Source: Pseudohalocynthiibacter aestuariivivens (lineage in GTDB: Bacteria; Pseudomonadota; Alphaproteobacteria; Rhodobacterales; Rhodobacteraceae). From it: a stretch of DNA of 64,000 nucleotides. Below the pieces are notes generated by a model. The model was not told the DNA's origin. It worked only from the letters and a program-made list of their open reading frames with translations, and did no database searches. Both the position numbers and the translations under genes were made by a program. Every line of letters begins with the position of its first letter. Position 1 is the first letter of the stretch. Location of the stretch: contig NZ_CP049037.1 in NCBI RefSeq assembly GCF_011040495.1, positions 3,472,001 to 3,536,000 on the forward strand, given 5' to 3'. Below, piece by piece: positions 57,410 through 64,000 of the stretch.

Positions 57410-58375
57410 ATGGTTGATAGCCCGGGCCGGATCACGCTTTGGGGGATCGAGGTCTTTATGGCCGCTGCTGACGAGCGGTCCATTTCGGCCGCCGCCCGCC
57501 GTCTTGGGGCCAGCCCGTCGACGGTCAGTCAACAGCTGACCAATCTCGAAACCGCCGTCGGCGCGACGCTGCTACAACGCAATTCGCGCCCCGTCCGGCT
57601 GACCCGCGCAGGCGAAATCATGCACCGCCGCGCACAGGCAATCCTCAACGAGGCCGCACAGGCACGCGCCGAACTGGCGATGTCCGATCTGGCGATGTTG
57701 ACCCGGTTTCGCCTCGGTATGATCGAGGATTTCGAGGCCGACGTCACGCCAAAGCTGCTGACTCACATGGCGGGTGAACTGAAAAGCTGCCAGTTCCTGC
57801 TGGAAACCGGACCCAGCCACAGCCTCTATGATCTGCTCGACGCGCGCGCGCTCGACGTGATCGTGGCGGCTGAAGTGGGCGGCGAGGCGGAGTGGGTCGA
57901 AGTTCATCCCCTGATGCGCGAAAGCTTCGTCGTCGCCACGCCCAAAGGCATGATAAATCCCGAAAAGGACGTGCTGCGCCAACTGAAACGCGCGCCGATG
58001 GTGCAATACACCCAACGGCATTACATGGGCCGTCTCGTGACGTCGCATCTTGCTCGTCAGAACATCTCGTTACCGCACCGGTTCGAACTGGACAGCTATC
58101 ACGCGATCCTTGCCATGGTCGGGCAGGGGAGTGGCTGGACCATCCTGACACCGCTGGCGTTGATGCGCGCGCGCCGCTTTGCCGATCAGATCGACGTGCT
58201 GCCCCTGCCGTTCGAACCGCTCAGCCGCACCATCAGCCTGACCGCCCGCAAGGGAATCCTACAGGACATGCCCGCGCAGGTCGCCGCGACGTTGAAACCC
58301 ATACTCGAGGCCAGCATTGTCACCCCGGCCATCGCCCGGCACCCCTTTCTTCAGGGTGAGATCAAAGTGCTGTAA
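57410..58375 (+). CDS. LysR-family transcriptional regulator
   Basis: A 321-residue regulator with an N-terminal winged HTH (FMAAADERSISAAARRLGAS, PSTVSQQLTNLE, LLQRNSRPVRLT) and the co-inducer domain. It starts 17 nt after phaR, so it may be read with it. It is convergent with the transaminase gene, so the usual divergent target is not obvious. Confidence 0.9.
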   Translation: MVDSPGRITLWGIEVFMAAADERSISAAARRLGASPSTVSQQLTNLETAVGATLLQRNSRPVRLTRAGEIMHRRAQAILNEAAQARAELAMSDLAMLTRFRLGMIEDFEADVTPKLLTHMAGELKSCQFLLETGPSHSLYDLLDARALDVIVAAEVGGEAEWVEVHPLMRESFVVATPKGMINPEKDVLRQLKRAPMVQYTQRHYMGRLVTSHLARQNISLPHRFELDSYHAILAMVGQGSGWTILTPLALMRARRFADQIDVLPLPFEPLSRTISLTARKGILQDMPAQVAATLKPILEASIVTPAIARHPFLQGEIKVL

Positions 58376-58413
58376 CAGCGCGCCCATGCTGTGCATCGTT
58401 CCAGAACCACTCA

Positions 58414-59319
58414 TCACCCCGGATAGTCGATTTCGGTGCGGTATGCCGGATCGGCCAGACGTTCAAAATATTGTGCCCGCAGCGCCGTGGCCACTGGTCC
58501 CGCGGCCCCGTTGGAAAATCGCCGTTCCCCGATCTGTGCCACCGGAATGATGCCGCCGCCGGAGGTCGACAGAAACACTTCGTCGGCTTCCATCAGCTCT
58601 GCAATCGGCAGCGCGCGGCTCTCGATATCCATGCCATTGGCCGCACACATCTCCATCGCGTTCTTGCGGGTGATCCCGTGCAGCACACCGTCCTGCGGTG
58701 TCACGACCGAACGACCCTTTACAGCAAAGACGTTAAATCCCGGCCCCTCGGTGACGTTGCCTGCATCATCGGGCAGCAGAACTGTGTCAAACCCGGCCTC
58801 CTTGGCCTCGAACAACCCTTGGGTGAAATCGCCCCAGTGATAGTTTTTCGCCAATGGATTGACGCTGTTATGCGGTATGCGCCTGACAGTGTCGGACAGC
58901 CAGATGCGCGCGCCAGCGTCTGCCACGTCGGGCTTGATCACATGCACATAAGGCACGCACCAGCCGTAGAAGTGATTGGCGCAATCGCGCGGATCGCGAC
59001 TGCCCGGTATCATCGGGGTGCCACGCGCTGCGACCATCGCCACATAGGCGCGATGCAGGCGGGATTGCGCGACCATATCGGTCAACGCGCGCGTGATTTC
59101 CGCGCGGTCCATACCGATATTCATGTGACATGCCGTTATAGAGGCCTCGAACCGGTCCAGATAATCAACCAGTCGGAAAAACGCGCCGTCCCAGACCGGC
59201 ACCACGTCATAAGTCACATCCGAGTGGGTCACGGCCCAGTCGGTGACGCCAATCGTCGCCTCTGCGATCGGTACGATACGGCCTCTGATCCATGCCGCGC
59301 CGTTGCTGAAATCGGTCAT
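58414..59319 (-). CDS. Class-IV aminotransferase resembling (R)-selective amine transaminases
   Basis: A 301-residue fold-type-IV PLP enzyme. The start at 59319 (MTDFSNGAAWIRGRIVP) has GAGGGGGA upstream. Features: VTHSDVTYDVVPVWDGAFFRL, PLP Lys in NPLAKNYHWGDF, VTEGPGFNVFAVKG, and GITRKNAMEM. The GAAW-HSDVTY-VW-G-FRL pattern and the VRRIP-K-N-WGD stretch match Arthrobacter-type (R)-amine:pyruvate transaminases better than branched-chain aminotransferases as I recall them. Substrate is inferred. Confidence 0.8.
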   Translation of the reverse strand: MTDFSNGAAWIRGRIVPIAEATIGVTDWAVTHSDVTYDVVPVWDGAFFRLVDYLDRFEASITACHMNIGMDRAEITRALTDMVAQSRLHRAYVAMVAARGTPMIPGSRDPRDCANHFYGWCVPYVHVIKPDVADAGARIWLSDTVRRIPHNSVNPLAKNYHWGDFTQGLFEAKEAGFDTVLLPDDAGNVTEGPGFNVFAVKGRSVVTPQDGVLHGITRKNAMEMCAANGMDIESRALPIAELMEADEVFLSTSGGGIIPVAQIGERRFSNGAAGPVATALRAQYFERLADPAYRTEIDYPG

Positions 59320-59385
59320 CTCAATATCCCCCTCGCGCACCCAGAGTGGCGCGAGGGAACGTACAGCACAAGGCGTGATTGCGGA

Positions 59386-60597
59386 TCAGGTGCCGTAACG
59401 CGCCTCGGGGCCCATGACGTCGGTCGCGGCACCCAGCAGCGCGCCGATGATCACGTCCAGTTCGGCGCGTGTCAGGCGCGCGGGCAGGCGGGTATCGCAG
59501 GCCGACATCAGCATCGCACGGGTTTTCGGCAGGTCTGGTACGTCGCCGGGGATAAAGCGCCAGTTCCAGAATGCGCGCGCGTTATCCGTCGACTGGCCGA
59601 ACACCTGCACTTTGACCCCGCGCGCGGCGGCAGCGGCGGCAAAGCCGCTGGCGGTGGTGTCGTCCATATCGACCAGATTGAACTGGATCGAATCTGGCGC
59701 GCGTTCTTCGGGGGCCAGTGGCGGCGGCACATCCAGCCATGGGCTGCGGCTAAGCTGCTCTGCCACATAGTCGTGATTGGCACGCCCGTCACGCACCCGG
59801 CGTGGGATCTCGTCCAGTTGCGGGCGGATGATGGCCGCACTCAGGTTGCTCAGACGCAGGTTGTAGAGCGGAAGTCGGTTTTGCCAACGCGCAAAGACAG
59901 CAGCAAGGTCAGGGTCCGTCCCGGCAATGTGCTTGGCCCAATTATGTTCATATGCCCCTGACATGATGATCGCGCGGGCGACCAGATCGGCGTCGTCGGT
60001 GATCATGATCCCACCTTCGCCCGCGTTCACCAGCTTGTAGGACTGGAAACTGAAACAGCCCATGCGACCCAGGGTCCCGATGTTACGCCCATGCCAGCGC
60101 GTGCCCAGCGAATGTGCCGCGTCCTCGATCACCGGGATGCTGCGTGCATCACACAGCGCCATGATTGCATCCATGTCCGAGGTGTGACCGCGCATGTGGC
60201 TGATGATGACCGCGCTGATGTCCGCGTCCAACTTGGCCGCAAAATCATCCATGTCGATGCGGTAATTCGCGCCCACTTCGCACAGCACCGGCAGGCAATC
60301 CGCATGCAGAACCGACGACGGCACCGCGGCAAAGGTAAAGGCCGGGATCAGAACCCGTGCATCGCGCGGCAGGTCCAGCGCCTTGAGCGACAGAAATAGC
60401 GCTGCGGAACATGATGAGACCGCCAGCGCGTATCTGCTGCCCATCAGCGCGGCAAACTCGTGCTCCAGCAGGGCCACGGGCGCATCCTGCGGCGCGGTAT
60501 AGCGGAACAGGTCGCCCGATTGCAGCATCGTGTCGATGGCCGCGCGGGCGGCTTCGGGGATCGGCTCGGCGTCATAGGTGTTGGGCGCAAGTGTCAT
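59386..60597 (-). CDS. DegT/DnrJ/EryC1/StrS family aminotransferase
   Basis: A 403-residue fold-type-I PLP enzyme. LIPAFTFAAVPSSVLHAD, VIEDAAHSLGTRWHGR, the PLP-Lys stretch FSFQSYKLVNAGEGGIM, and the C-terminal segment fit the family, which usually aminates nucleotide-keto-sugars. No sugar biosynthesis genes are nearby, so the substrate is unclear. It lies 66 nt upstream of the transaminase gene on the same strand and may be co-transcribed. Confidence 0.88.
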   Translation of the reverse strand: MTLAPNTYDAEPIPEAARAAIDTMLQSGDLFRYTAPQDAPVALLEHEFAALMGSRYALAVSSCSAALFLSLKALDLPRDARVLIPAFTFAAVPSSVLHADCLPVLCEVGANYRIDMDDFAAKLDADISAVIISHMRGHTSDMDAIMALCDARSIPVIEDAAHSLGTRWHGRNIGTLGRMGCFSFQSYKLVNAGEGGIMITDDADLVARAIIMSGAYEHNWAKHIAGTDPDLAAVFARWQNRLPLYNLRLSNLSAAIIRPQLDEIPRRVRDGRANHDYVAEQLSRSPWLDVPPPLAPEERAPDSIQFNLVDMDDTTASGFAAAAAARGVKVQVFGQSTDNARAFWNWRFIPGDVPDLPKTRAMLMSACDTRLPARLTRAELDVIIGALLGAATDVMGPEARYGT

Positions 60598-60704
60598 GTG
60601 TTTATTTTTTCCGAAAGTTACTTTCGGGAAATCTTAAACCAGTTGCACCCCAACCAAAAGTGAAATTTGCGCGACACCGCGTCGCGCGCGGAAAGGCGCG
60701 CGGC

Positions 60705-61271
60705 TCAGAAGGTCGGTGGGGTGCAGGCGCTGATGACTTCGCACCGCTCTGGCCCGACCTGCCGGAACCGGTGGGGCGTGCGACTGTCGAAATAATACGC
60801 GTCACCCGGCCCCAGAACCTTGCGCTGGTCGCCTACAGTTACTTCGACGCGCCCCTTGACCACGATCCCGCCCTCTTCGGCCTCGTGTCCGATCATGCCC
60901 CGCCCGGTATCGGCACCGACCTCATAGGTTTCTTTCAAAATCATCATCGCCCGACCAAATAGCGTCGCGCCCACTTGTTTCAGTGATACGCCGTTCTTAC
61001 CGATCTCGGTCAGGTCTTCTGCGGCATAAAATACCTTGCGCTCGGCCTCTGGCTGATAGGCGAAAAACTCTGACAGGCCGACGGGGACCCCCTCCAGGAT
61101 ACGCTTTAGCGCGGCAACCGACGGGTTCACCTTGCCCGCCTCGATCAATGATATGGTCGAGTTCGGCACCCCCGAACGTTTGGCCAATGCGCGCTGGGAC
61201 AGGCCTGCATGTATTCGCAATGCGCGTAGTCGCAAACCGAGTTCAATATCATCCGGTGGGGTGTTCGACAT
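60705..61271 (-). CDS. XRE-cupin transcriptional regulator, PuuR-like
   Basis: A 188-residue regulator starting at 61271 (MSNTPPDDIELGLRLRALR). HTH in LSQRALAKRSGVPNSTISLIEAGKVNPS, split as LSQRALAKRSGVP then STISLIEAGKVNPS, and a C-terminal cupin with EEGGIVVKGRVEV and PGDAYYFDSRTPHRF. Such regulators control putrescine/GABA or amino-acid genes. It is divergent from gabT, which is its likely target. Confidence 0.9.
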   Translation of the reverse strand: MSNTPPDDIELGLRLRALRIHAGLSQRALAKRSGVPNSTISLIEAGKVNPSVAALKRILEGVPVGLSEFFAYQPEAERKVFYAAEDLTEIGKNGVSLKQVGATLFGRAMMILKETYEVGADTGRGMIGHEAEEGGIVVKGRVEVTVGDQRKVLGPGDAYYFDSRTPHRFRQVGPERCEVISACTPPTF

Positions 61272-61345
61272 GTTCAGTACTTTCAACACTTGGCCTGCGA
61301 CCCCATGTAATTCAGCGGCTTGCACTGCGCAAGAAATCCTCTTTT

Positions 61346-61362
61346 GTGTTTGCTCGAAACAC
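61346..61362. promoter_or_regulatory. Candidate operator in the gabT/regulator gap
   Basis: GTGTTT-N5-AAACAC is a perfect palindrome, followed directly by CATATT at 61363-61368, a possible -10 of gabT. It lies between the divergent starts. Confidence 0.45.
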
Positions 61363-61424
61363 CATATTGTCCGCAGATCAAAATCAGGGCAGCCGCGCTG
61401 CCCGAACACCTGAAAGGAAGCACT

Positions 61425-62714
61425 ATGTTGAACGCAGACATCGCAAAGCGCCGCGAGGCTGCCGTCAGCCAGGGCGTGGGCATGATGACCCAGATCTATG
61501 TGGATCGTGCCGAGAATTCCGAAGTGTGGGATGTCGAAGGCAACCGCTACATTGATTTCGCCGCTGGCATCGCGGTGGTCAATACAGGCCATTGCCATCC
61601 AAAGGTCATGTCCGCTGTCGCAGAACAGGCCGCGCGCTTTACCCACACCTGCCATCAGGTCCTGCCATACGAAAACTATGTCCGTCTGGCCGAACGCCTG
61701 AACGAAAAGGTGCCCGGCAATTTTGACAAGAAAACTGTGTTCGTCACCACCGGTGCCGAAGCAGTCGAAAACGCCATCAAGGTTGCGCGTATCGCGACTC
61801 AGCGTCCGGCGATCATCGCCTTTGGCGGCGCGTTCCATGGCCGGACCTTCATGGGTATGTCCCTGACGGGTAAGGTTGTTCCATATAAAAAGGGCTTCGG
61901 CGCGATGATGCCCGACGTCTATCACGTCCCGTTCCCGGTCGAATTGCACGGCACTGGTGTAGACGAGGCATTGGGCGCGCTGACCAAGCTGTTCAAGGCT
62001 GATCTTGACCCTAGCCGCGTCGCGGCGATCATCATCGAGCCAGTTCAGGGCGAGGGTGGTTTCTATCCCGCCCCGGCAGAACTGATGCGCGGGTTGCGCG
62101 CCCTGTGCGACGAGCATGGCATCGTCATGATCGCGGACGAAGTGCAAACCGGTTTTGCCCGTACCGGGCATCTGTTCGCGATGGAAGGCTACGACGTGGC
62201 CGCAGACATCACCACGATGGCCAAGGGCCTTGCCGGTGGCCTGCCGCTGGCGGCGCTGACCGGACGCGCGGACCTGATGGATGCGGCGCATCCCGGCGGT
62301 CTGGGCGGTACCTATGGCGGTAACCCACTGGGGATCGCGGCGGCCAATGCCGTTCTCGACGTGATTGAAGAAGAGGACCTGTGCAACCGCGCCAACGAGC
62401 TTGGCTCGCGTTTGAAGCAGCGCCTCGAATCGATCCGCGCCAGCACGCCAGAGATGATCGATGTGCGCGGCCCCGGCTTCATGGTCGCGGCAGAGTTCAA
62501 CACCGCTGATGGCAAATCGCCGAACCCCGATATGGTGAACGCGATCCGCGCCGAGGCGCAAAAGCGTGGCCTGATCCTACTCAGCTGTGGTGTTTACGGT
62601 AACGTCATCCGCTTCCTCGCGCCGATCACAGTGCAGGACGAAGTGTTCGCCGAGGGGCTTGATATCCTCGAGGCGTCGATTGCCGCAGTGCGCAAGCAGG
62701 CCAAAGCGGCGTGA
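61425..62714 (+). CDS. gabT: 4-aminobutyrate aminotransferase
   Basis: A 429-residue class-III PLP enzyme that moves the amino group of GABA to 2-oxoglutarate. Start at 61425 has AAAGGAAG. FVTTGAEAVENAIKVAR, FGGAFHGRTFMGMSLTG, IADEVQTGFARTGHLFAMEG, PLP Lys267 in MAKGLAGGLP and GGTYGGNPLG are present. No gabD follows. Related amines such as 5-aminovalerate are possible. A perfect hairpin terminates it. Confidence 0.92.
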   Translation: MLNADIAKRREAAVSQGVGMMTQIYVDRAENSEVWDVEGNRYIDFAAGIAVVNTGHCHPKVMSAVAEQAARFTHTCHQVLPYENYVRLAERLNEKVPGNFDKKTVFVTTGAEAVENAIKVARIATQRPAIIAFGGAFHGRTFMGMSLTGKVVPYKKGFGAMMPDVYHVPFPVELHGTGVDEALGALTKLFKADLDPSRVAAIIIEPVQGEGGFYPAPAELMRGLRALCDEHGIVMIADEVQTGFARTGHLFAMEGYDVAADITTMAKGLAGGLPLAALTGRADLMDAAHPGGLGGTYGGNPLGIAAANAVLDVIEEEDLCNRANELGSRLKQRLESIRASTPEMIDVRGPGFMVAAEFNTADGKSPNPDMVNAIRAEAQKRGLILLSCGVYGNVIRFLAPITVQDEVFAEGLDILEASIAAVRKQAKAA

Positions 62715-62734
62715 TCTGACGGCAAATACATTCA

Positions 62735-62768
62735 AAAGGCCCGCGTGGAGCGATCCGCGCGGGCCTTT
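62735..62768. terminator. Terminator after gabT
   Basis: AAAGGCCCGCG (62735-62745) pairs perfectly with CGCGGGCCTTT (62758-62768), loop 12 nt, followed by ATT. It serves gabT and perhaps the convergent enolase-superfamily gene. Confidence 0.85.
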
Positions 62769-62816
62769 ATTCGTTCAGATATTGGCCGCGCACACCGTCA
62801 CGCGGAATCAAGGCCC

Positions 62817-63923
62817 CTATCGGTCCAATTCACTTATCCTATACGCGGCCTTCGCCAGCCACTCGGGGTTAACCTCAAGCCCCCAGCCCGGCGCATCCGT
62901 GACGGTCGCATGGCCGTCAACGATCTCGTAGGGGTCATTGACGAAAATCTGGTCCTGCCAAGGGTAGTAATCCAGCCCCTCGATCGAGAACTCCAGATAT
63001 TTGCCCGCGTTCGGGATGGCCCGCAGCAGGTGCATGGTGAACATCGTCACCATCGACAGGTTCGCCGCATGTGGCGTGATCGGCATTCCGGCCTCTTCGG
63101 CCATTTTGCAGACCTGCAACGTCCGGCTGATGCCGCCCAGATAGCAGATGTCGGGTTGGAGGATATCCACCACGCGCCCGTCGATCATGCCACGCCAGTT
63201 GGCCATCATGCAGTCTTGCTCACCGCCCGTCACATCAATATCCAGCGTATCGGTCACTTCCTTGGTCTGGGCGAACTCCCAGTAGGGGCAAGGCTCTTCG
63301 TAGTGCGAAATGCCGTGCTGCTCCAGCATCCGGCCAACTTCGATGGCACGCTTGGGCGAATAACATGAATTGGCATCGACCAGCAGCGCAATGTCCTCGC
63401 CCATCGCGCGGCGCATGGTCGGGACGATCTCTTCGGTGCGGCCCTCCCATTCGTCCACGTCATGGCCGACCTCGGCGCCGATGCGAAACTTGAACGCATC
63501 AAAACCCTTCTCGTCGCGCAGTCGAACCAGACGATCAGCCTCGTCTTGCGGGGTGATGTCGCGCTTCATTGACGAACCGTAGGCGCGCACCGTGCCCGGC
63601 GTGCCGCCGATCAGCGCGCAGACCGGCTTGTTCTCGCGCCGACCGCGCAGGTCCCACAGTGCGGTATCCAGCCCGCCCATCGCGCGCCGCAGATAGGATC
63701 CCGGAAATTTATGCTCGCGGTCACGCACGGTTTCCAGAATAGCGTCAATATCGCCCGAGTCCCGGCCCAGTGCATAGGGAGCCACCTGTCGATGCACCAC
63801 ATGCGCGGTAATGTCGGCATAATAGGGCGCGACCTGGCCCCAGCCCTGTGCGCCATCCTCTGTGGTGACACGGGTAAAGCAGATGAATTCGTCAGAGAAG
63901 GTTTCGATAGAGGTGATTTTCAT
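62817..63923 (-). CDS. Enolase-superfamily dehydratase or racemase
   Basis: A 368-residue MR/MLE family protein with a capping domain and barrel. FDAFKFRIG gives the Lys and Arg of the second strand (K-x-R), metal ligands are in LLVDANSCY, HYEEPCPYWE and VTGGEQD, with D in LQPDICYLGG and the His base in ITPHAANLS. This is the mandelate-racemase-type His arrangement, so acid-sugar dehydration or racemisation is likely. The substrate is not known. Upstream lies an 11-bp tandem repeat at the window edge. Confidence 0.85.
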   Translation of the reverse strand: MKITSIETFSDEFICFTRVTTEDGAQGWGQVAPYYADITAHVVHRQVAPYALGRDSGDIDAILETVRDREHKFPGSYLRRAMGGLDTALWDLRGRRENKPVCALIGGTPGTVRAYGSSMKRDITPQDEADRLVRLRDEKGFDAFKFRIGAEVGHDVDEWEGRTEEIVPTMRRAMGEDIALLVDANSCYSPKRAIEVGRMLEQHGISHYEEPCPYWEFAQTKEVTDTLDIDVTGGEQDCMMANWRGMIDGRVVDILQPDICYLGGISRTLQVCKMAEEAGMPITPHAANLSMVTMFTMHLLRAIPNAGKYLEFSIEGLDYYPWQDQIFVNDPYEIVDGHATVTDAPGWGLEVNPEWLAKAAYRISELDR

Positions 63924-63967
63924 GGGACATCCGGCGCAATTTTGAGAACTGACGGGGCATCGGACCT

Positions 63968-64000
63968 ACGCAATACCGACGCAATACCGACGTGATACTG
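63968..64000. repeat. 11-bp tandem repeat at the window edge
   Basis: ACGCAATACCG at 63968-63978 and 63979-63989 is exactly repeated, then ACGTGATACTG (8 of 11 identical) at 63990-64000. It lies 45 nt upstream of the enolase-superfamily start and may continue outside the window. Confidence 0.6.

Noticed and set aside
61272..62561. Long N-terminal extension of the HTH-cupin regulator
   Set aside because: This part is antisense to gabT; the real HTH domain begins at the ATG at 61271.

Overview
This looks like a chromosomal window from an alphaproteobacterium of the Rhodobacteraceae, most probably the marine Roseobacter group. The reasons are high-GC coding sequence, a GcrA cell-cycle regulator, a complete phaZ/phaC-phaP-phaR storage cluster with PhaR-type operators, small family-restricted proteins (DUF1467, DUF6455), Rhodobacteraceae-style intergenic hairpin/ATATTT repeats, and sulfonate-catabolism genes. 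Names rest on motifs read by eye; no database search was run. No rRNA, tRNA, CRISPR array, transposase or prophage gene was seen.

Layout. 1-8 kb: 3'-truncated carB, pabB with a class-IV aminotransferase, cfa, aspS. 8-15 kb: hemerythrin, GNAT, a DUF1800/DUF1501 secreted pair, an orphan response regulator, methylmalonyl-CoA epimerase with DUF1467, an EI24 membrane protein with a nitroreductase. 15-24 kb: small conserved proteins, an M48 lipoprotein, an IMPACT-domain protein, hemolysin III, rimO, AsmA, gcrA, an ABC-2 permease, an EamA transporter. 24-33 kb: argD-argF, 6-phosphogluconate dehydrogenase, a HEPN-type gene interrupted by one in-frame TGA, hrpB, DUF3108, meaB. 33-43 kb: an ABC exporter, rpmB, a sirtuin, a low-molecular-weight phosphatase, a three-gene sulfonate cluster (HpsN-like dehydrogenase, CuyA-like cysteate sulfo-lyase, Asp/Glu-type racemase), a small lipoprotein, lepA. 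43-48 kb: an AT-rich islet between palindromes, small membrane and secreted proteins, cspA, an ArsC-like protein, and a complete bufABCD-type (bufferin) operon. 48-58 kb: thrS, two hydrolases, a VOC protein, an M15-like protein, and the polyhydroxyalkanoate cluster. 58-64 kb: an (R)-amine-transaminase-like enzyme, an orphan DegT aminotransferase, a GabT-like transaminase with a divergent HTH-cupin regulator, and an enolase-superfamily enzyme.

How the genes work together. argD and argF cover two steps of arginine synthesis, and carB supplies carbamoyl phosphate. mce and meaB serve the methylmalonyl-CoA route, but the mutase is outside the window. phaC, phaP, phaZ and phaR make, coat, degrade and regulate carbon granules, with exact CTGC-N3-GCAG motifs before phaC and phaP. 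The HpsN-CuyA-racemase genes are translationally packed and suggest use of C3 sulfonates. The buf operon encodes a Cys-containing peptide precursor, its MNIO modifying enzyme and partner protein, and a DoxX membrane protein; the family is known for copper-binding RiPPs.

Most notable: the intact buf operon with a perfect hairpin between the precursor and enzyme genes; the sulfonate cluster with its racemase; the interrupted HEPN gene of atypical composition; the folded palindrome beside an AT-rich orphan gene; and a probable leaderless lepA transcript whose terminator holds the stop codon in its loop.
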